The notes beneath the pieces were generated by a model that was not told where the DNA came from, made no database searches, and saw only the letters and a list, made by a program, of their open reading frames with translations. A stretch of 29,721 nt of DNA from a virus. The translations under genes were made by a program, and so were the position numbers. Each line of letters starts with the position of its first letter. Position 1 is the stretch's first letter. Below, one piece after another: positions 1-8,153 of this stretch. The stretch covers positions 1 through 29,721 of the IMG/VR virus record IMGVR_UViG_3300037346_000086, one strand, 5' to 3'.

Positions 1-855
1 AGGTCCAATCGTGCCAACCTGTCCACCGTTGAAGAAACTTATCTGGTTACCGTTTGACAACTCAACACGAGTGTTGGTTGACGATGTTCGAACAGTTCTA
101 CCAGTAAGTGTACCAGCCGTGATGTTTGAAGCATTCAAGTTCGTGACGTTTACAGTTGCCGCGTTGATTGTGCCCGAGGTAATCACGTTTGCAGTAATAC
201 CACCGGCAACAATCTTTGACGCGTTTATAGAACCAGCTGAAATCTCTGAAGCTGTAATCGCATTAGCACTAATCTCACGAGACGTAATAGCGTCCGCTGA
301 TATCTTACCGGCAATAATTGCATTGGCACTAATCTCGTTTGCCGTGACAGCGTTAGCACTAATCTGCTCCGCGGTAATCGCGTCGGCAGAGATTTCTCTC
401 GCGGTAATCGCATCCGCGGATATCTTACCTGCGGTAATCGCGTCGGCAGCAATCTCTCTTGCGGTAATCGCGTCAGCGGATATCTTGCCTGCCACGATGG
501 CATTGGCGCTAATCTCATCTGCTGTAATCGCATTGGCTTGAATCGTGCGAGCGTTGATTGCGTCTGTCTCGATAGTTCTATTGCTTACAGCTGAGTCCGC
601 AACCTCATCATTTGTAACCGCGAGTGGCTCAATGGTGCGTGTAGATACCGCGTCTGTCTCAATCTTTTCTTCAACAACAGCCGCGTTATCAATGACGTCA
701 GTGACGATTGCTGCACGGACGAGTTTATCAGTTGTGATAACCTGTGGTTGAAGACGTCGAGGACCTGGGCGCTTCTCAAGGTACGCTAGACGACGCTCAG
801 AGTAGTCAACAACGTTTCCTAGAGAACGACGCGCGCGAAATCTACGACTAGCCAC
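1..855 (-). CDS. Tail stalk/fibre protein with decapeptide repeats (partial, runs off left edge)
   Basis: An open frame of 285 codons with no stop runs from a GTG at 855 to the window edge, so the C-terminus is missing. The GTG is chosen because a GGGAGGTGG ribosome site lies a few bases upstream and the start overlaps the stop of the hub gene by 8 nt. Residues 1-35 are basic (MASRRFRARR at the start). Residues 36-255 are 22 contiguous 10-residue units with consensus SA[DN]AITAxEI, hydrophobic at positions 5 and 10. A different segment follows, TRVELSNGNQISFFNGG, resembling the folds that end repeat stalks in phage tip proteins. Similar ITA-type repeats occur in the central stalks of siphophage tail tips such as lambda gpJ. 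Placement after the hub gene fits a trimeric stalk or receptor-binding fibre at the tail tip. Role and trimer state are inferred. Confidence 0.8.
   Translation of the reverse strand, partial: MASRRFRARRSLGNVVDYSERRLAYLEKRPGPRRLQPQVITTDKLVRAAIVTDVIDNAAVVEEKIETDAVSTRTIEPLAVTNDEVADSAVSNRTIETDAINARTIQANAITADEISANAIVAGKISADAITAREIAADAITAGKISADAITAREISADAITAEQISANAVTANEISANAIIAGKISADAITSREISANAITASEISAGSINASKIVAGGITANVITSGTINAATVNVTNLNASNITAGTLTGRTVRTSSTNTRVELSNGNQISFFNGGQVGTIGP
91..750 (-). repeat. 22 in-frame 30-bp tandem repeats encoding decapeptides
   Basis: The 660 bp divide exactly into 22 units of 30 nt in register with the reading frame and with no indels. The best conserved units lie at 211-540, for example SADAITAGKI and SADAITAREI. 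Units toward either end are more diverged. The repeats are coding and have no spacers. Confidence 0.93.
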
Positions 856-2830
856 GCTTATCCACCTCCCACTCTGCAATCAAACCAAGGTCAACTTTTT
901 CAGGGAACGCCGGTGAGTCCGGAACGTTTACTGTTATGGAGTCAATTTTACGCACTATGACGGTGTTACGAGGTTCCAGGTCAGACGCTAAACGCATCAA
1001 AACAAACGGGTCGTCGGCAATAATCGAGCACCAGTCTCCGGGAGAATAGTCACCGACTTCAGGTGCAAGAGAACCGTTGACACTTACCTTTATATCTCCA
1101 ATAGGAGGTCGCAACTCACTAAGGTACCGTCTCGCGTAGTCGTAAAGTATCTCCTCGTCGGCAACATCACTTACGCTTTCAGTTTGGTCAATTATTGGCC
1201 AGCCGTCAAGCAATAGCTCGCGAGAGGCAGCGGCCGCGTATGGCTGGCTAGCCTCATCGCCTAGGTCACCAATATCACCAACAACCCAGAAACGGGTTGC
1301 CGCATCATCTGACTTCTCGTCAATTTGAATATCAATAATGTTTCCAGGGTACTCAAAGACGAGCTGTTCCGCACCGAATCTACTAATAGGCGATACCTCG
1401 CCTTCAGCCGGTGGGTCTGGAAAATCAATTGGGATAAGAACAAACGTGCGGCTAAATGACGCCGTCGCTGGGTTGTAGTCACAGTCTACTCTGTACTCAA
1501 AACCTTCTATTGTGTCAGAGTACTTATCAAGTTCTTCGCCAACGTTTAGCAGCTCGTAGCCTCTATACAAAACTGGCGGAACTGACACACCCGAGTACTC
1601 GAGTGTAGAGAACTCAAACTGCAGATTAGAGTTTGCAGAATACGGACCGTATGTTCCAGATATAACCTTAGGTGTCATCACAGCGTTTCCACCAGAGACA
1701 GGGGTGTTAGCTACGTTACTTATTCCACTTGTTAGATAACTAAAGGTATTTGCCGTTGGTGTTGCAAGAACAATAAATCTGCCATCAAAGATATTTGACA
1801 CGGCTGTAGGGTCATCAACGCCAAAGATGTCAACCTGTTGCCCGACACTAAATCCGTGCACAGTGTTTGTTGTGACGGTTGCAAGATAATTTGTTAGAGA
1901 CTTGAATAACACACTTCTATCTAGCACAGAGACTGCGCTTGAGCCCACTGAGGCGCCAAGCGCATATTGGAATTCAGTCGCATTCGGCGTCTCAGTCACG
2001 ATGTACTGCCCGTTGAATGTCGCGTCAACGTTGCGGACAATCACAACCTGCCCTGGTGATATGTCGTGTGGCTCACTTGTCGTAAGTGTTGCCGTTCCGC
2101 CTCCGGCCTGCTTATTTGACACTGTAAACTCTAAGCCAATACCTGGTTCAATCTCATCATTTGGAAACTCTAACCCGGTAAAGTCAAGCGACACCGCGTC
2201 AATAAGACTACGAATATACTCGTATGTATCAGTACGAACAGAAACCGTTGTCAGCGGGTACACGCCATTAGGGAGTGTACCAGCGTCTAGATAGAACCTC
2301 GAGGTCGTAGGCGCAGGGCTTGAAAGAATCGTGTAGAACCCGTTATATCTAAAATTAGACACCTCTCTGAAAATAAGTTGAACAGACGCATTAGCATCAA
2401 ACTGATATCTAAACCCAGTATCAAGGTCGACCTGAGCAACGCCAGCGGCAACCGTTACCGTTGCGCCATACTGATGGGACCAGGTTTTCCACACGTTGCG
2501 GTGATAAAGATAGCTAGTAAACTCAGAGGCATCAACGCTAAGTTGCTGACTTACAAGATTGTATGTGCGGCCCCAGATTATCCCGCCCCAGACACATATG
2601 CCGTTGCGTGTAACGTACAGGCCAGTCCTTCCAGGCATGGTGTTATCGTAAAGACTCATTGAGTCTGTGTTTTCAATAACTGGGATATTGCCACTAAATG
2701 AGCCAGCGCCTTTTATCGCGCGCGTGAATGACACACCTTGAAAAGGAATCTCCGCCAAAAGCGCGTTGCTTAGAAGGTCGGTGAGAAAGTATCGGTACTC
2801 CGCAGGTTCACCTGTAAGTTGAACTGACAT
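848..2830 (-). CDS. Tail-tip hub / minor tail protein (Tal-like), 660 aa
   Basis: The ATG at 2830 follows a TAGGTGA ribosome site. The protein starts with a segment (PAEYRYFLTDLLSN, FQGVSFTRAI) that resembles the hub or tail-associated proteins coded after distal tail genes in actinophages. The region of about residues 1-210 and the C-terminal part (about 390-660, with DWCSIIADDPF) look like the hub itself. Between them lie two clear copies of a small beta-rich module, at about 240-300 and 313-385. Each has an ATLTT or ATVTT strand, an H residue, a GQxV strand, DATFNG or a variant of it, and a closing xxFxY strand. A third, degenerate copy may lie at about 130-190 (NFRYNGFYTI). The major tail protein carries the same module. 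No lysozyme or peptidase motif was seen. By position and family this protein closes the tail tube and holds the stalk; the role is inferred. Confidence 0.75.
   Translation of the reverse strand: MSVQLTGEPAEYRYFLTDLLSNALLAEIPFQGVSFTRAIKGAGSFSGNIPVIENTDSMSLYDNTMPGRTGLYVTRNGICVWGGIIWGRTYNLVSQQLSVDASEFTSYLYHRNVWKTWSHQYGATVTVAAGVAQVDLDTGFRYQFDANASVQLIFREVSNFRYNGFYTILSSPAPTTSRFYLDAGTLPNGVYPLTTVSVRTDTYEYIRSLIDAVSLDFTGLEFPNDEIEPGIGLEFTVSNKQAGGGTATLTTSEPHDISPGQVVIVRNVDATFNGQYIVTETPNATEFQYALGASVGSSAVSVLDRSVLFKSLTNYLATVTTNTVHGFSVGQQVDIFGVDDPTAVSNIFDGRFIVLATPTANTFSYLTSGISNVANTPVSGGNAVMTPKVISGTYGPYSANSNLQFEFSTLEYSGVSVPPVLYRGYELLNVGEELDKYSDTIEGFEYRVDCDYNPATASFSRTFVLIPIDFPDPPAEGEVSPISRFGAEQLVFEYPGNIIDIQIDEKSDDAATRFWVVGDIGDLGDEASQPYAAAASRELLLDGWPIIDQTESVSDVADEEILYDYARRYLSELRPPIGDIKVSVNGSLAPEVGDYSPGDWCSIIADDPFVLMRLASDLEPRNTVIVRKIDSITVNVPDSPAFPEKVDLGLIAEWEVDKRG
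862..870 (-). promoter_or_regulatory. Ribosome binding site for the GTG start at 855
   Basis: The minus strand reads GGGAGGTGG, with 6 nt between it and the GTG. It decides the start of the stalk gene, which has no nearby ATG and overlaps the end of the hub gene. Confidence 0.75.
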
Positions 2831-2874
2831 CTTTCACCTACTTTACGTCTGTCGTCTTTGTAGTCATCGTAGGT

Positions 2875-3804
2875 CTATCCTATCCAACCAGAGCGGTAAT
2901 ACACCCTCAAGGTAGCAGTACTGTTTAGATTTGATTCGTCCTGTATGGCGATAACGTTTTGGCCAGGTGCAAGTTGAACCCAGTCAACAAGTGTCTCTAG
3001 GATAGAGCGAGCACCAAACGTCTCACCGTCAACTGCAACCTCGCGGAAATACGTGTCAATTTCTAAGAAGGTTCCATCAGGTATTGAATCAATGATGAGC
3101 ATCAGCTCCCCTGTTGTGACATTGAGTATGCTTGTTGGTCCAGTAAGCGGACCTTCAATTTCAAAGACTGCTGATACCGTCGTATTACCAATGTTATTTA
3201 CAATACCTTCGCCAAGAGCACCAGTACTGTTATTACGTGCTGGTATTTCAATAACACTGTAGCCTTCTGGGTCCTGGTCAGACCATTCGTACTTGATTGG
3301 GTCAGCGGCACGTAGCCCAATGGAAAAATCAGTACGGCCTCTTGCGGTCACGGTTTCGATATCAGGTCGGCCACTCAACCGCACATAGGCAGCCCTGGGA
3401 GGGTCCTCATAGGTGCGAAGCCAGCCACCTTGATATACAAGGCTAGCTGCACGAACAAGTTTGTCACGTGCCACTGCAACCAGCGAAGGGTCGGGGCAAA
3501 AGAACGAACCTTGAAGAATGATGTCCCGTGCAGCCCAGCGGCCACGAACGTCGTATGAACCGTCGCCAAAACCACGCGTGAAGTTACGCAACTCTGGCTC
3601 TGGCAAGCCCCACCAGCCACCAATGTCACGGCATACCCAGGTGACATTGTTCTCGTCTATGGTGTTTAGCACTAGGTCATTGAAGACAACATCGCTGTTG
3701 AGCTTCATTCCTGTAATAAACGGTGTTGGTAGAGGAATCAGCCCTCTATTGACTGTCTCGTTTTCTCTGCCTTGGCGGATACCATCCGCGCCTGGAAGTG
3801 TCAT
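2875..3804 (-). CDS. Distal tail protein (Dit-like minor tail protein), 309 aa
   Basis: The start overlaps the tape measure stop by one base (TAATG), typical of coupled tail genes. The N-terminus includes TWVCRDIGGWWGLPEPE, then RGFGDGSYDVRGRWAARDI and a later GWLRTYEDPPRAAYVRLSG followed by DFSIGLRAADPIKYEW. This pattern is characteristic of the siphovirus minor tail (Dit) family coded immediately after the tape measure. The C-terminal half (about residues 180-309) looks like an all-beta domain (LNVTTGELMLIIDS, VAVDGETFGARS, WVQLAPGQNVIAI), as in Dit proteins. It would form the ring joining the tail tube to the tip. Length and position fit the family; I am fairly sure of the class. Confidence 0.85.
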   Translation of the reverse strand: MTLPGADGIRQGRENETVNRGLIPLPTPFITGMKLNSDVVFNDLVLNTIDENNVTWVCRDIGGWWGLPEPELRNFTRGFGDGSYDVRGRWAARDIILQGSFFCPDPSLVAVARDKLVRAASLVYQGGWLRTYEDPPRAAYVRLSGRPDIETVTARGRTDFSIGLRAADPIKYEWSDQDPEGYSVIEIPARNNSTGALGEGIVNNIGNTTVSAVFEIEGPLTGPTSILNVTTGELMLIIDSIPDGTFLEIDTYFREVAVDGETFGARSILETLVDWVQLAPGQNVIAIQDESNLNSTATLRVYYRSGWIG

Positions 3805-6800
3805 TAGGCAACCGCCCCTCTACGCATCATGAAGGCTATCTTGCGAGACACCATCTCCGCAAGTGCATTTTCGTCCATTCCCTGTGACGGGTATATATTG
3901 AACGTCATTCCTTGGCCACCACCTTGCTTTCCAGCAAGTAGTGCAATCATTGCCTTGTCGCGCTTTGATAGACCGTCTGGGTCCAGCGGCTCGACGCGCT
4001 CTGGGCGACCAGCCTCAGCGATGTTCGCTATAATACCGCCGGGGGTTGGCATAACCGTACCACCCTTAGCAAGCCTTGGGATACGAACGTCATAGGACCT
4101 TCCACCAAAGAACGGCACCCAGTCAGGAATCCCGATAGAGAACCCTTTACCACCAATGTTGCTGTTCCAGAAGTCCTTTACCAGCTGCCAAGCGCCCTTG
4201 ATTCCGTCAATAAGGAAGTCCCAAATCTTTCCGGCGCCCTGCTTCATTTTGTTTGGCAGATCTTTTACATAGTCAAAGATTGTTGTAAAGAAGTTCTTGG
4301 TGTTTGTCCACGCATCTTTTAGAAATGACGTTATTCCGTCCCACACGCCAACAAGAGCATCTTTTATTCTTCCTGGTATCTTCTTTACAAAGCTAACTAT
4401 AGAGTCCCAGTTGTCAATAATGAACTTTACGGCAAGCCCAATTGGTCCAGTCAGGATTGCAAGAAGTAGAGGCCAGTTCTCACTTAGCCAGTCCCAGACT
4501 GCCATTAGCGCACCTTTGATTGTTTCCCAGGCGTTGACAAAGAAGTCGCGCACAGCACCAAGCGCATTATTCACGGTCTCTCTAAAGGTATCAGACGTGT
4601 TGTACGCAACGATAAACGCACCTACGAGTAGCGCTATAAGTCCAATAACAAAACCGATAGGGTTAGCCATAAACGCGGCACCAAGAAGACGTAGACCGTT
4701 TATCACGATTGGAATTACAACTCTTGCAATGTTTAGTAGGAACCCACCGAGAGTCTTTAGAACGCTGAATATCGTTTTGCCAATAAAGCCAAGTGCCTTG
4801 AACGCAACAACACCGAGTAACAGGTTACCTGCAACGACAAGGATGGCAAACTTGATTACGTCAAGGATAAGACCGATAGCTGACAAGGTACCAAGAACCG
4901 GCGCGACCTTGTCAATGATTCCTTTGACAAACTCGTTTTGGAATACGTCGTTTACAAAGCCAATTGCACCAGCCAGTGTGTCAAAGAACGCGGTTATCTG
5001 TTCAGCTTGAGTAAAGGTCTCAATGAACTCAACAAAACCTAGAATAAGTTCTCCGAACGCTGGGAGTGCCTTTGCAATCTCTTCGCCTATTCGTCCAAGA
5101 CCGGGGCCAGCTTCTCCGAGCTGCTTGAAGAAGACTCCAATGTTTGGGTCAGCGCCAAGCTTTAGAATCTCTCCAACCCATATACCAACAGCGTCAAGAA
5201 TAATAATTGCGTTGGCCGCTACGTCAGAGAAGAACTGCCGAGCTTCAGGACTACCTGCAAACTTTTCAAAGTTCTCGGTAATACGCTCAAGGTAGTCGAG
5301 CAGTAGCTGGCCGCCGCTACCTTCACCGGTATTTGCCTCAACAATACCGACAATACCGCCAAAGGTGTTACCAATAATTGCACCAATTTGTGCTGCTATA
5401 ACACCAGCTCTATCAAAGAAAGTTTGCAGCTCACCAGATGCCTGCTTGGTGTCAAGGAACTCTTCAAAGACTCCGGTCTTTTCCTCTAAGAACGTAATGA
5501 AGCCTCGAGTAATACCATCAGCACCGACAAGAAGAGACGTAAAGATTCCCCAGATGTTTCCAAGAGTTCTGCCTAGACCTTCAATAACAAATGCAGACGT
5601 TTCAAAGATAATTGCCAGGTCCGACAGATTTTCCGCGTCTGTAATTGCCTCAGAGACTGAGATTGACGCGTTGCCTAGTGCTGTTCCAATTCCAATAAGG
5701 CCTGTCTCAATTGTGGCATAGCCTTTAGTAACAAGATTTTGAATCGCAACTGTAAGAAGTGGTAAGAACGCCGCGGCGATGGCTTCCTTGAGCTCGCGCA
5801 ACTGTGGCGCAAGACTTGCAAGAAACAACGCGAATTCTTTTTGTGACTTTGTTAGACCAGCAAGAGGGTCGTCAGCTCCGCCGCCACCCGCCTTTGCGGC
5901 ATCTTCCTGTGCGCGGGCAAGATTTCGTTCAGCGTCAGCCTGTGCGCGCGCGTTATCACGTTCTTGCTTGCTACGAGAATCTCTGGCTTCCTGTAGACGC
6001 TCCTCAGCCTGCGCAGCTGTCTCACGGGCTGCAATAACTGAGTCAAGACCCTCAACCCCGGTCTCTGCAAGACGTTCTTGCTCTTTTGCAAGGTCAGAGT
6101 TACGGTCCTTTGCCTTACGCAGGTTGAGGTCCGCCTCAGCAAAAGCAAGTTCTGCCTCACGGCGAGCACGAGAGTTAGGAGGAAGGTCTTGAACACGGAG
6201 AAGAGTTTCGCGTGCTCTTTCGAGCTCGACCGCGGCCTTCTGCTCAGCGATGGCAGCATCTTCTGCTTCAAAACCAAGCTGCTGCAGCTGTTCATTACCT
6301 TCTTCAAGAGCCTTGTTCAGGTCTATCTGAGCGTCTGTAAGCGATTTAGCTGAGTCTTCAATATTGTTATTAGCATCAACAAGAGATTCCTTATTGCGCT
6401 CAATAACAAGAGCTAATGCACGTCGTGCATCTTCAATTCTTCGCTTAGCCGCGGTGTCGTCAGTTCCGCCACCAGCTTTTTGCTGCTGTTTTAGAAGTTT
6501 GCCAACTGCTGCGCCAATGCCGCCAAGCGCAATCTTAGCTGCTATGGCCGCAAAACCGATTGCGGTTAGTCCACCTAATAGCGCAATTGCAGCTGGTGTA
6601 GCTGAAAGTAAAGCTCCACCAAGAGCGACAAGACCTCCTGCTAAAGCACCAATACCACCGATTAGTCCTACGACGACAGCGCCTAGCGTGTTACCAGTTC
6701 TAATAAGTGTTTGGAATCTTTCGCGAGCCTGCTTAGCGTCATTGAAAATCTTGCCCCAGTCCAGACGACCTACTTTAGCAAATGCTTGCTTGAAGCTTGC

Positions 6801-6923
6801 GCCAGAACGTGCGCCTGCCGAGGAGCCTAACTTGTCAATTCCTTTGAACATCTTACCGATGTCCTTGCTTACGCCTTTTCCAATAGCACGTACTATAACT
6901 GTTGCACTACCGACTACTGCCAT
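3804..6923 (-). CDS. Tape measure protein, 1039 aa
   Basis: This is the longest gene of the tail module, with ATG at 6923 behind a near-perfect ribosome site (AAGGAGGTGAG). Residues about 75-145 are very hydrophobic and rich in Gly and Ala (repeated LGG, IGG). About 155-345 is a charged coiled coil (AKRRIEDARRALALVIERNK). About 640-780 is again hydrophobic. From about 790 to 900 aromatic residues recur at near-regular spacing (WDSIVSFVKKIPGRIKDAL, then VWDGITSFLKDAW), a tape measure hallmark. The C-terminus has the usual actinophage ending (LAKGGTVMPTPGG, AEAGRPERVEPLDPDG). The protein sets tail length during assembly and is expelled at infection. At about 0.15 nm per residue, the tail would be near 155 nm. 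No peptidase or lysozyme motif was recognised. Confidence 0.95.
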   Translation of the reverse strand: MAVVGSATVIVRAIGKGVSKDIGKMFKGIDKLGSSAGARSGASFKQAFAKVGRLDWGKIFNDAKQARERFQTLIRTGNTLGAVVVGLIGGIGALAGGLVALGGALLSATPAAIALLGGLTAIGFAAIAAKIALGGIGAAVGKLLKQQQKAGGGTDDTAAKRRIEDARRALALVIERNKESLVDANNNIEDSAKSLTDAQIDLNKALEEGNEQLQQLGFEAEDAAIAEQKAAVELERARETLLRVQDLPPNSRARREAELAFAEADLNLRKAKDRNSDLAKEQERLAETGVEGLDSVIAARETAAQAEERLQEARDSRSKQERDNARAQADAERNLARAQEDAAKAGGGGADDPLAGLTKSQKEFALFLASLAPQLRELKEAIAAAFLPLLTVAIQNLVTKGYATIETGLIGIGTALGNASISVSEAITDAENLSDLAIIFETSAFVIEGLGRTLGNIWGIFTSLLVGADGITRGFITFLEEKTGVFEEFLDTKQASGELQTFFDRAGVIAAQIGAIIGNTFGGIVGIVEANTGEGSGGQLLLDYLERITENFEKFAGSPEARQFFSDVAANAIIILDAVGIWVGEILKLGADPNIGVFFKQLGEAGPGLGRIGEEIAKALPAFGELILGFVEFIETFTQAEQITAFFDTLAGAIGFVNDVFQNEFVKGIIDKVAPVLGTLSAIGLILDVIKFAILVVAGNLLLGVVAFKALGFIGKTIFSVLKTLGGFLLNIARVVIPIVINGLRLLGAAFMANPIGFVIGLIALLVGAFIVAYNTSDTFRETVNNALGAVRDFFVNAWETIKGALMAVWDWLSENWPLLLAILTGPIGLAVKFIIDNWDSIVSFVKKIPGRIKDALVGVWDGITSFLKDAWTNTKNFFTTIFDYVKDLPNKMKQGAGKIWDFLIDGIKGAWQLVKDFWNSNIGGKGFSIGIPDWVPFFGGRSYDVRIPRLAKGGTVMPTPGGIIANIAEAGRPERVEPLDPDGLSKRDKAMIALLAGKQGGGQGMTFNIYPSQGMDENALAEMVSRKIAFMMRRGAVA

Positions 6924-6964
6924 GTTCTCACCTCCTTCCTAATACTCGTTTTCTACAATGTTAC

Positions 6965-7704
6965 TTATTGAAATGGTGCATCTAATGCGCTACCAAATGG
7001 TTTGGCTGCGTTTACGTCTAGACGGGTAGGCGGCACATATGGCTTTACCTGTCCCGTGGAGTTCTTCGGGTCAAACGGACGAATCTTTTCGGCCTCGGGA
7101 ATGTCGTAATCCTCCGGGTCAAATTCCTTAGGTGTTCTTACCTTAGGACTCGCGTACTTGTACTCTTTGTTGTACAATTCTCGATATATAGATAGTCGCG
7201 TTGACTCCCTAGCTTCAGCTTGTTCAGCAGTGCTAAAGTTTAGGTCGTCCTCGAAGAAGTAATGAAGGACGTCAAGCATGTCTGATGCGTTCATGCTCAC
7301 AAGTCGTAGTCCATTCACTAGTGCTCTTCCGTTTATATATGGCCAGAGGTCAATCCCCCACTCTAGGAGACTTCTGGCCCCTCCGTAGGGCGGCTTGTAT
7401 ACTCCTCAACGAGCCAGGCCGTGATTTCTCCAAGTGTTTCAACGGAGACAATCCTGTCCTTGCTCTCAAGTAGCTCATTGAATCTCGTGTACTCGTCAGT
7501 CTGCAACACCGTGCTAAAGAACACATTGATGATTCGTGCTGCAGCGGCTGGGTCATCTGAGTTGTTAGACTCAGATACGAGGTCTAACAAGACCTTGCCC
7601 TGAATCTGGTCAACACACTTGAACTCGTCACCGTGCAGTTTGAACGAGAGAGGTTCTACTGCCTCGCCAACAACGCCTGCTCCAAAGTCTTTGAAACGTG
7701 CCAT
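6965..7704 (-). CDS. Tail assembly chaperone G-T fusion made by -1 frameshift
   Basis: The frame of the downstream open region (stop at 6965) is open back to about 7405, past the end of the upstream gene at 7363, and stands in -1 relation to it. Read in that frame, the junction gives RSLLEWGIDLWPYING before the GTG at 7318, so that GTG is not a real start. The fusion would be about 246 residues, for example with the shift at the GGG codon at 7378-7380. This is the lambda G / G-T arrangement found upstream of tape measure genes in most siphophages, and the tape measure follows directly at 6923. The chaperone binds the tape measure protein and tail tube subunits during assembly and is not in the virion. 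The exact slip codon is not settled. Confidence 0.85.
7341..7390 (-). promoter_or_regulatory. Probable -1 ribosomal frameshift site with hairpin
   Basis: The zero-frame codons are CGC CCT ACG GAG GGG CCA. No canonical XXXYYYZ heptamer is present. The two possible slips by the P-site tRNA are CCT back to CCC (7388-7390) and GGG back to GGG (7379-7381). A perfect 7-bp inverted repeat, GGCCAGA (7373-7379 in minus reading) with TCTGGCC (7341-7347), extends past one mismatch by 3 bp (GTC/GAC), giving a hairpin with a 17-nt loop. It begins 8 nt after the CCC run and directly on the GGG. Confidence 0.6.
7363..7704 (-). CDS. Tail assembly chaperone, short (G-like) product, 113 aa
   Basis: The ATG at 7704 is preceded by AGAAGGA. 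The protein starts MARFKDFGAGVVGEAVEPLSF and resembles the first of the two tail assembly chaperones, with the shape FKLHGDEFKC, VLLDLVSE, AAAARIINVFFSTVL, YTRFNELLESK, ITAWLVEEYTSRPTEG. This pattern (small beta start, then helices ending in a VEEYTxRPT-like tail) is frequent in actinophage chaperones. The zero-frame product ends in GPEVS at the TAG at 7363. It is made in excess over the fusion form in related phages. The position just upstream of the tape measure supports the call. Confidence 0.85.
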   Translation of the reverse strand: MARFKDFGAGVVGEAVEPLSFKLHGDEFKCVDQIQGKVLLDLVSESNNSDDPAAAARIINVFFSTVLQTDEYTRFNELLESKDRIVSVETLGEITAWLVEEYTSRPTEGPEVS

Positions 7705-7751
7705 TTTGTCTTATCCTTCTTTCTTCTCTTTTTCTTATTTCATGTGTCATT

Positions 7752-7767
7752 GAGACCGGTTGGTCTC
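7752..7767. repeat. Small GC-rich inverted repeat between neck and chaperone genes
   Basis: GAGACC, GGTT, GGTCTC form a 6-bp stem with a 4-nt loop in the 67-nt gap 7705-7771. The minus strand has no T run after it, so an intrinsic terminator is weakly supported. It could be a processing or pausing hairpin ahead of the chaperone gene. Confidence 0.4.
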
Positions 7768-7771
7768 CTGT

Positions 7772-8152
7772 TTATCTTATTACGTAAAGCTGGTCGCTTA
7801 GGTAGCGATTAGCCTTAGTTCCAGGGTGCAAAACCTTTCTTGTGTAGACCATCCGTCCACTTGCAACAAATCTAAGTTGCTTTGCAGTGTTAGGCAGAAT
7901 CACATGTGGCTTTGTGCCCTCATGGTGCAGATACGCGTGGTTCTTATTTGAGCCAATCTCAACGTACTGTCCAATACCAGTTCTTCCACGACGGACGTGG
8001 ATAGATGACTTCAATGAGCCAGTGTCCACACCGACCTGACGACGCGCCAGGGCCTTTATCTTTAGTCCCTTACGGTAAAGGTAAATACCTACTGGACCTC
8101 TTGGATTGTTTACTAAAAAATCTAGTGCTTTTTTATTCAGTTCAAGAGGCAT
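7772..8152 (-). CDS. Neck / tail completion protein (HK97 gp10-like), 126 aa
   Basis: The ATG at 8152 lies one base after the stop of the preceding gene. The protein has the usual gp10-like order: a basic N-terminal helix (YLYRKGLKIKALARRQVG), then VDTGSLKSSIHV, a YVEIGSNKNHAYLHHEGTKPHVI segment of which HHEGTKPH is the family hallmark, GRMVYTRKVLHPGTKANRYL, and a short end. Members join the head connector to the tail or complete the tail top. Length (about 110-150) fits. Its place beside the tail terminator and before the chaperones supports the call. Which exact interface it fills is inferred. Confidence 0.8.
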   Translation of the reverse strand: MPLELNKKALDFLVNNPRGPVGIYLYRKGLKIKALARRQVGVDTGSLKSSIHVRRGRTGIGQYVEIGSNKNHAYLHHEGTKPHVILPNTAKQLRFVASGRMVYTRKVLHPGTKANRYLSDQLYVIR

Positions 8153-8153
8153 G

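Noticed and set aside
11-541. Plus-strand open frame of 176 codons over the stalk repeats
   Set aside because: It is the complement of the decapeptide-coding frame, has biased repetitive content without a ribosome site, and opposes all other genes.
91-750. Regular 30-bp repeats that could suggest a CRISPR array
   Set aside because: Units are contiguous, with no unique spacers, and all are in one open frame coding diverged decapeptides in a tail-stalk gene. It is a coding tandem repeat.
4297-5010. Plus-strand open frame of 237 codons opposite the tape measure
   Set aside because: It lacks a ribosome site and runs against the direction of all late genes. The minus-strand frame has clear tape measure features over the same bases.
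5779-6192. Plus-strand open frame of 137 codons opposite the tape measure coiled coil
   Set aside because: It is a shadow frame created by the Ala- and Arg-rich coiled-coil coding on the minus strand; no ribosome site and no match to a family.
3804-6923. Lysozyme or peptidase domain inside the tape measure
   Set aside because: Some tape measures carry them, but I found no catalytic motif such as a NlpC/P60 Cys-His pair or a transglycosylase Glu context here.
6965-7318. Independent 117-residue gene starting at the GTG at 7318
   Set aside because: The frame is open upstream past 7318 and continues into typical chaperone sequence (EWGIDLWPYING); it is better read as the frameshifted part of the G-T protein.
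7752-7767. Intrinsic terminator in the neck-chaperone gap
   Set aside because: The stem is only 6 bp and the minus strand after it has no T run. Kept only as an inverted repeat.
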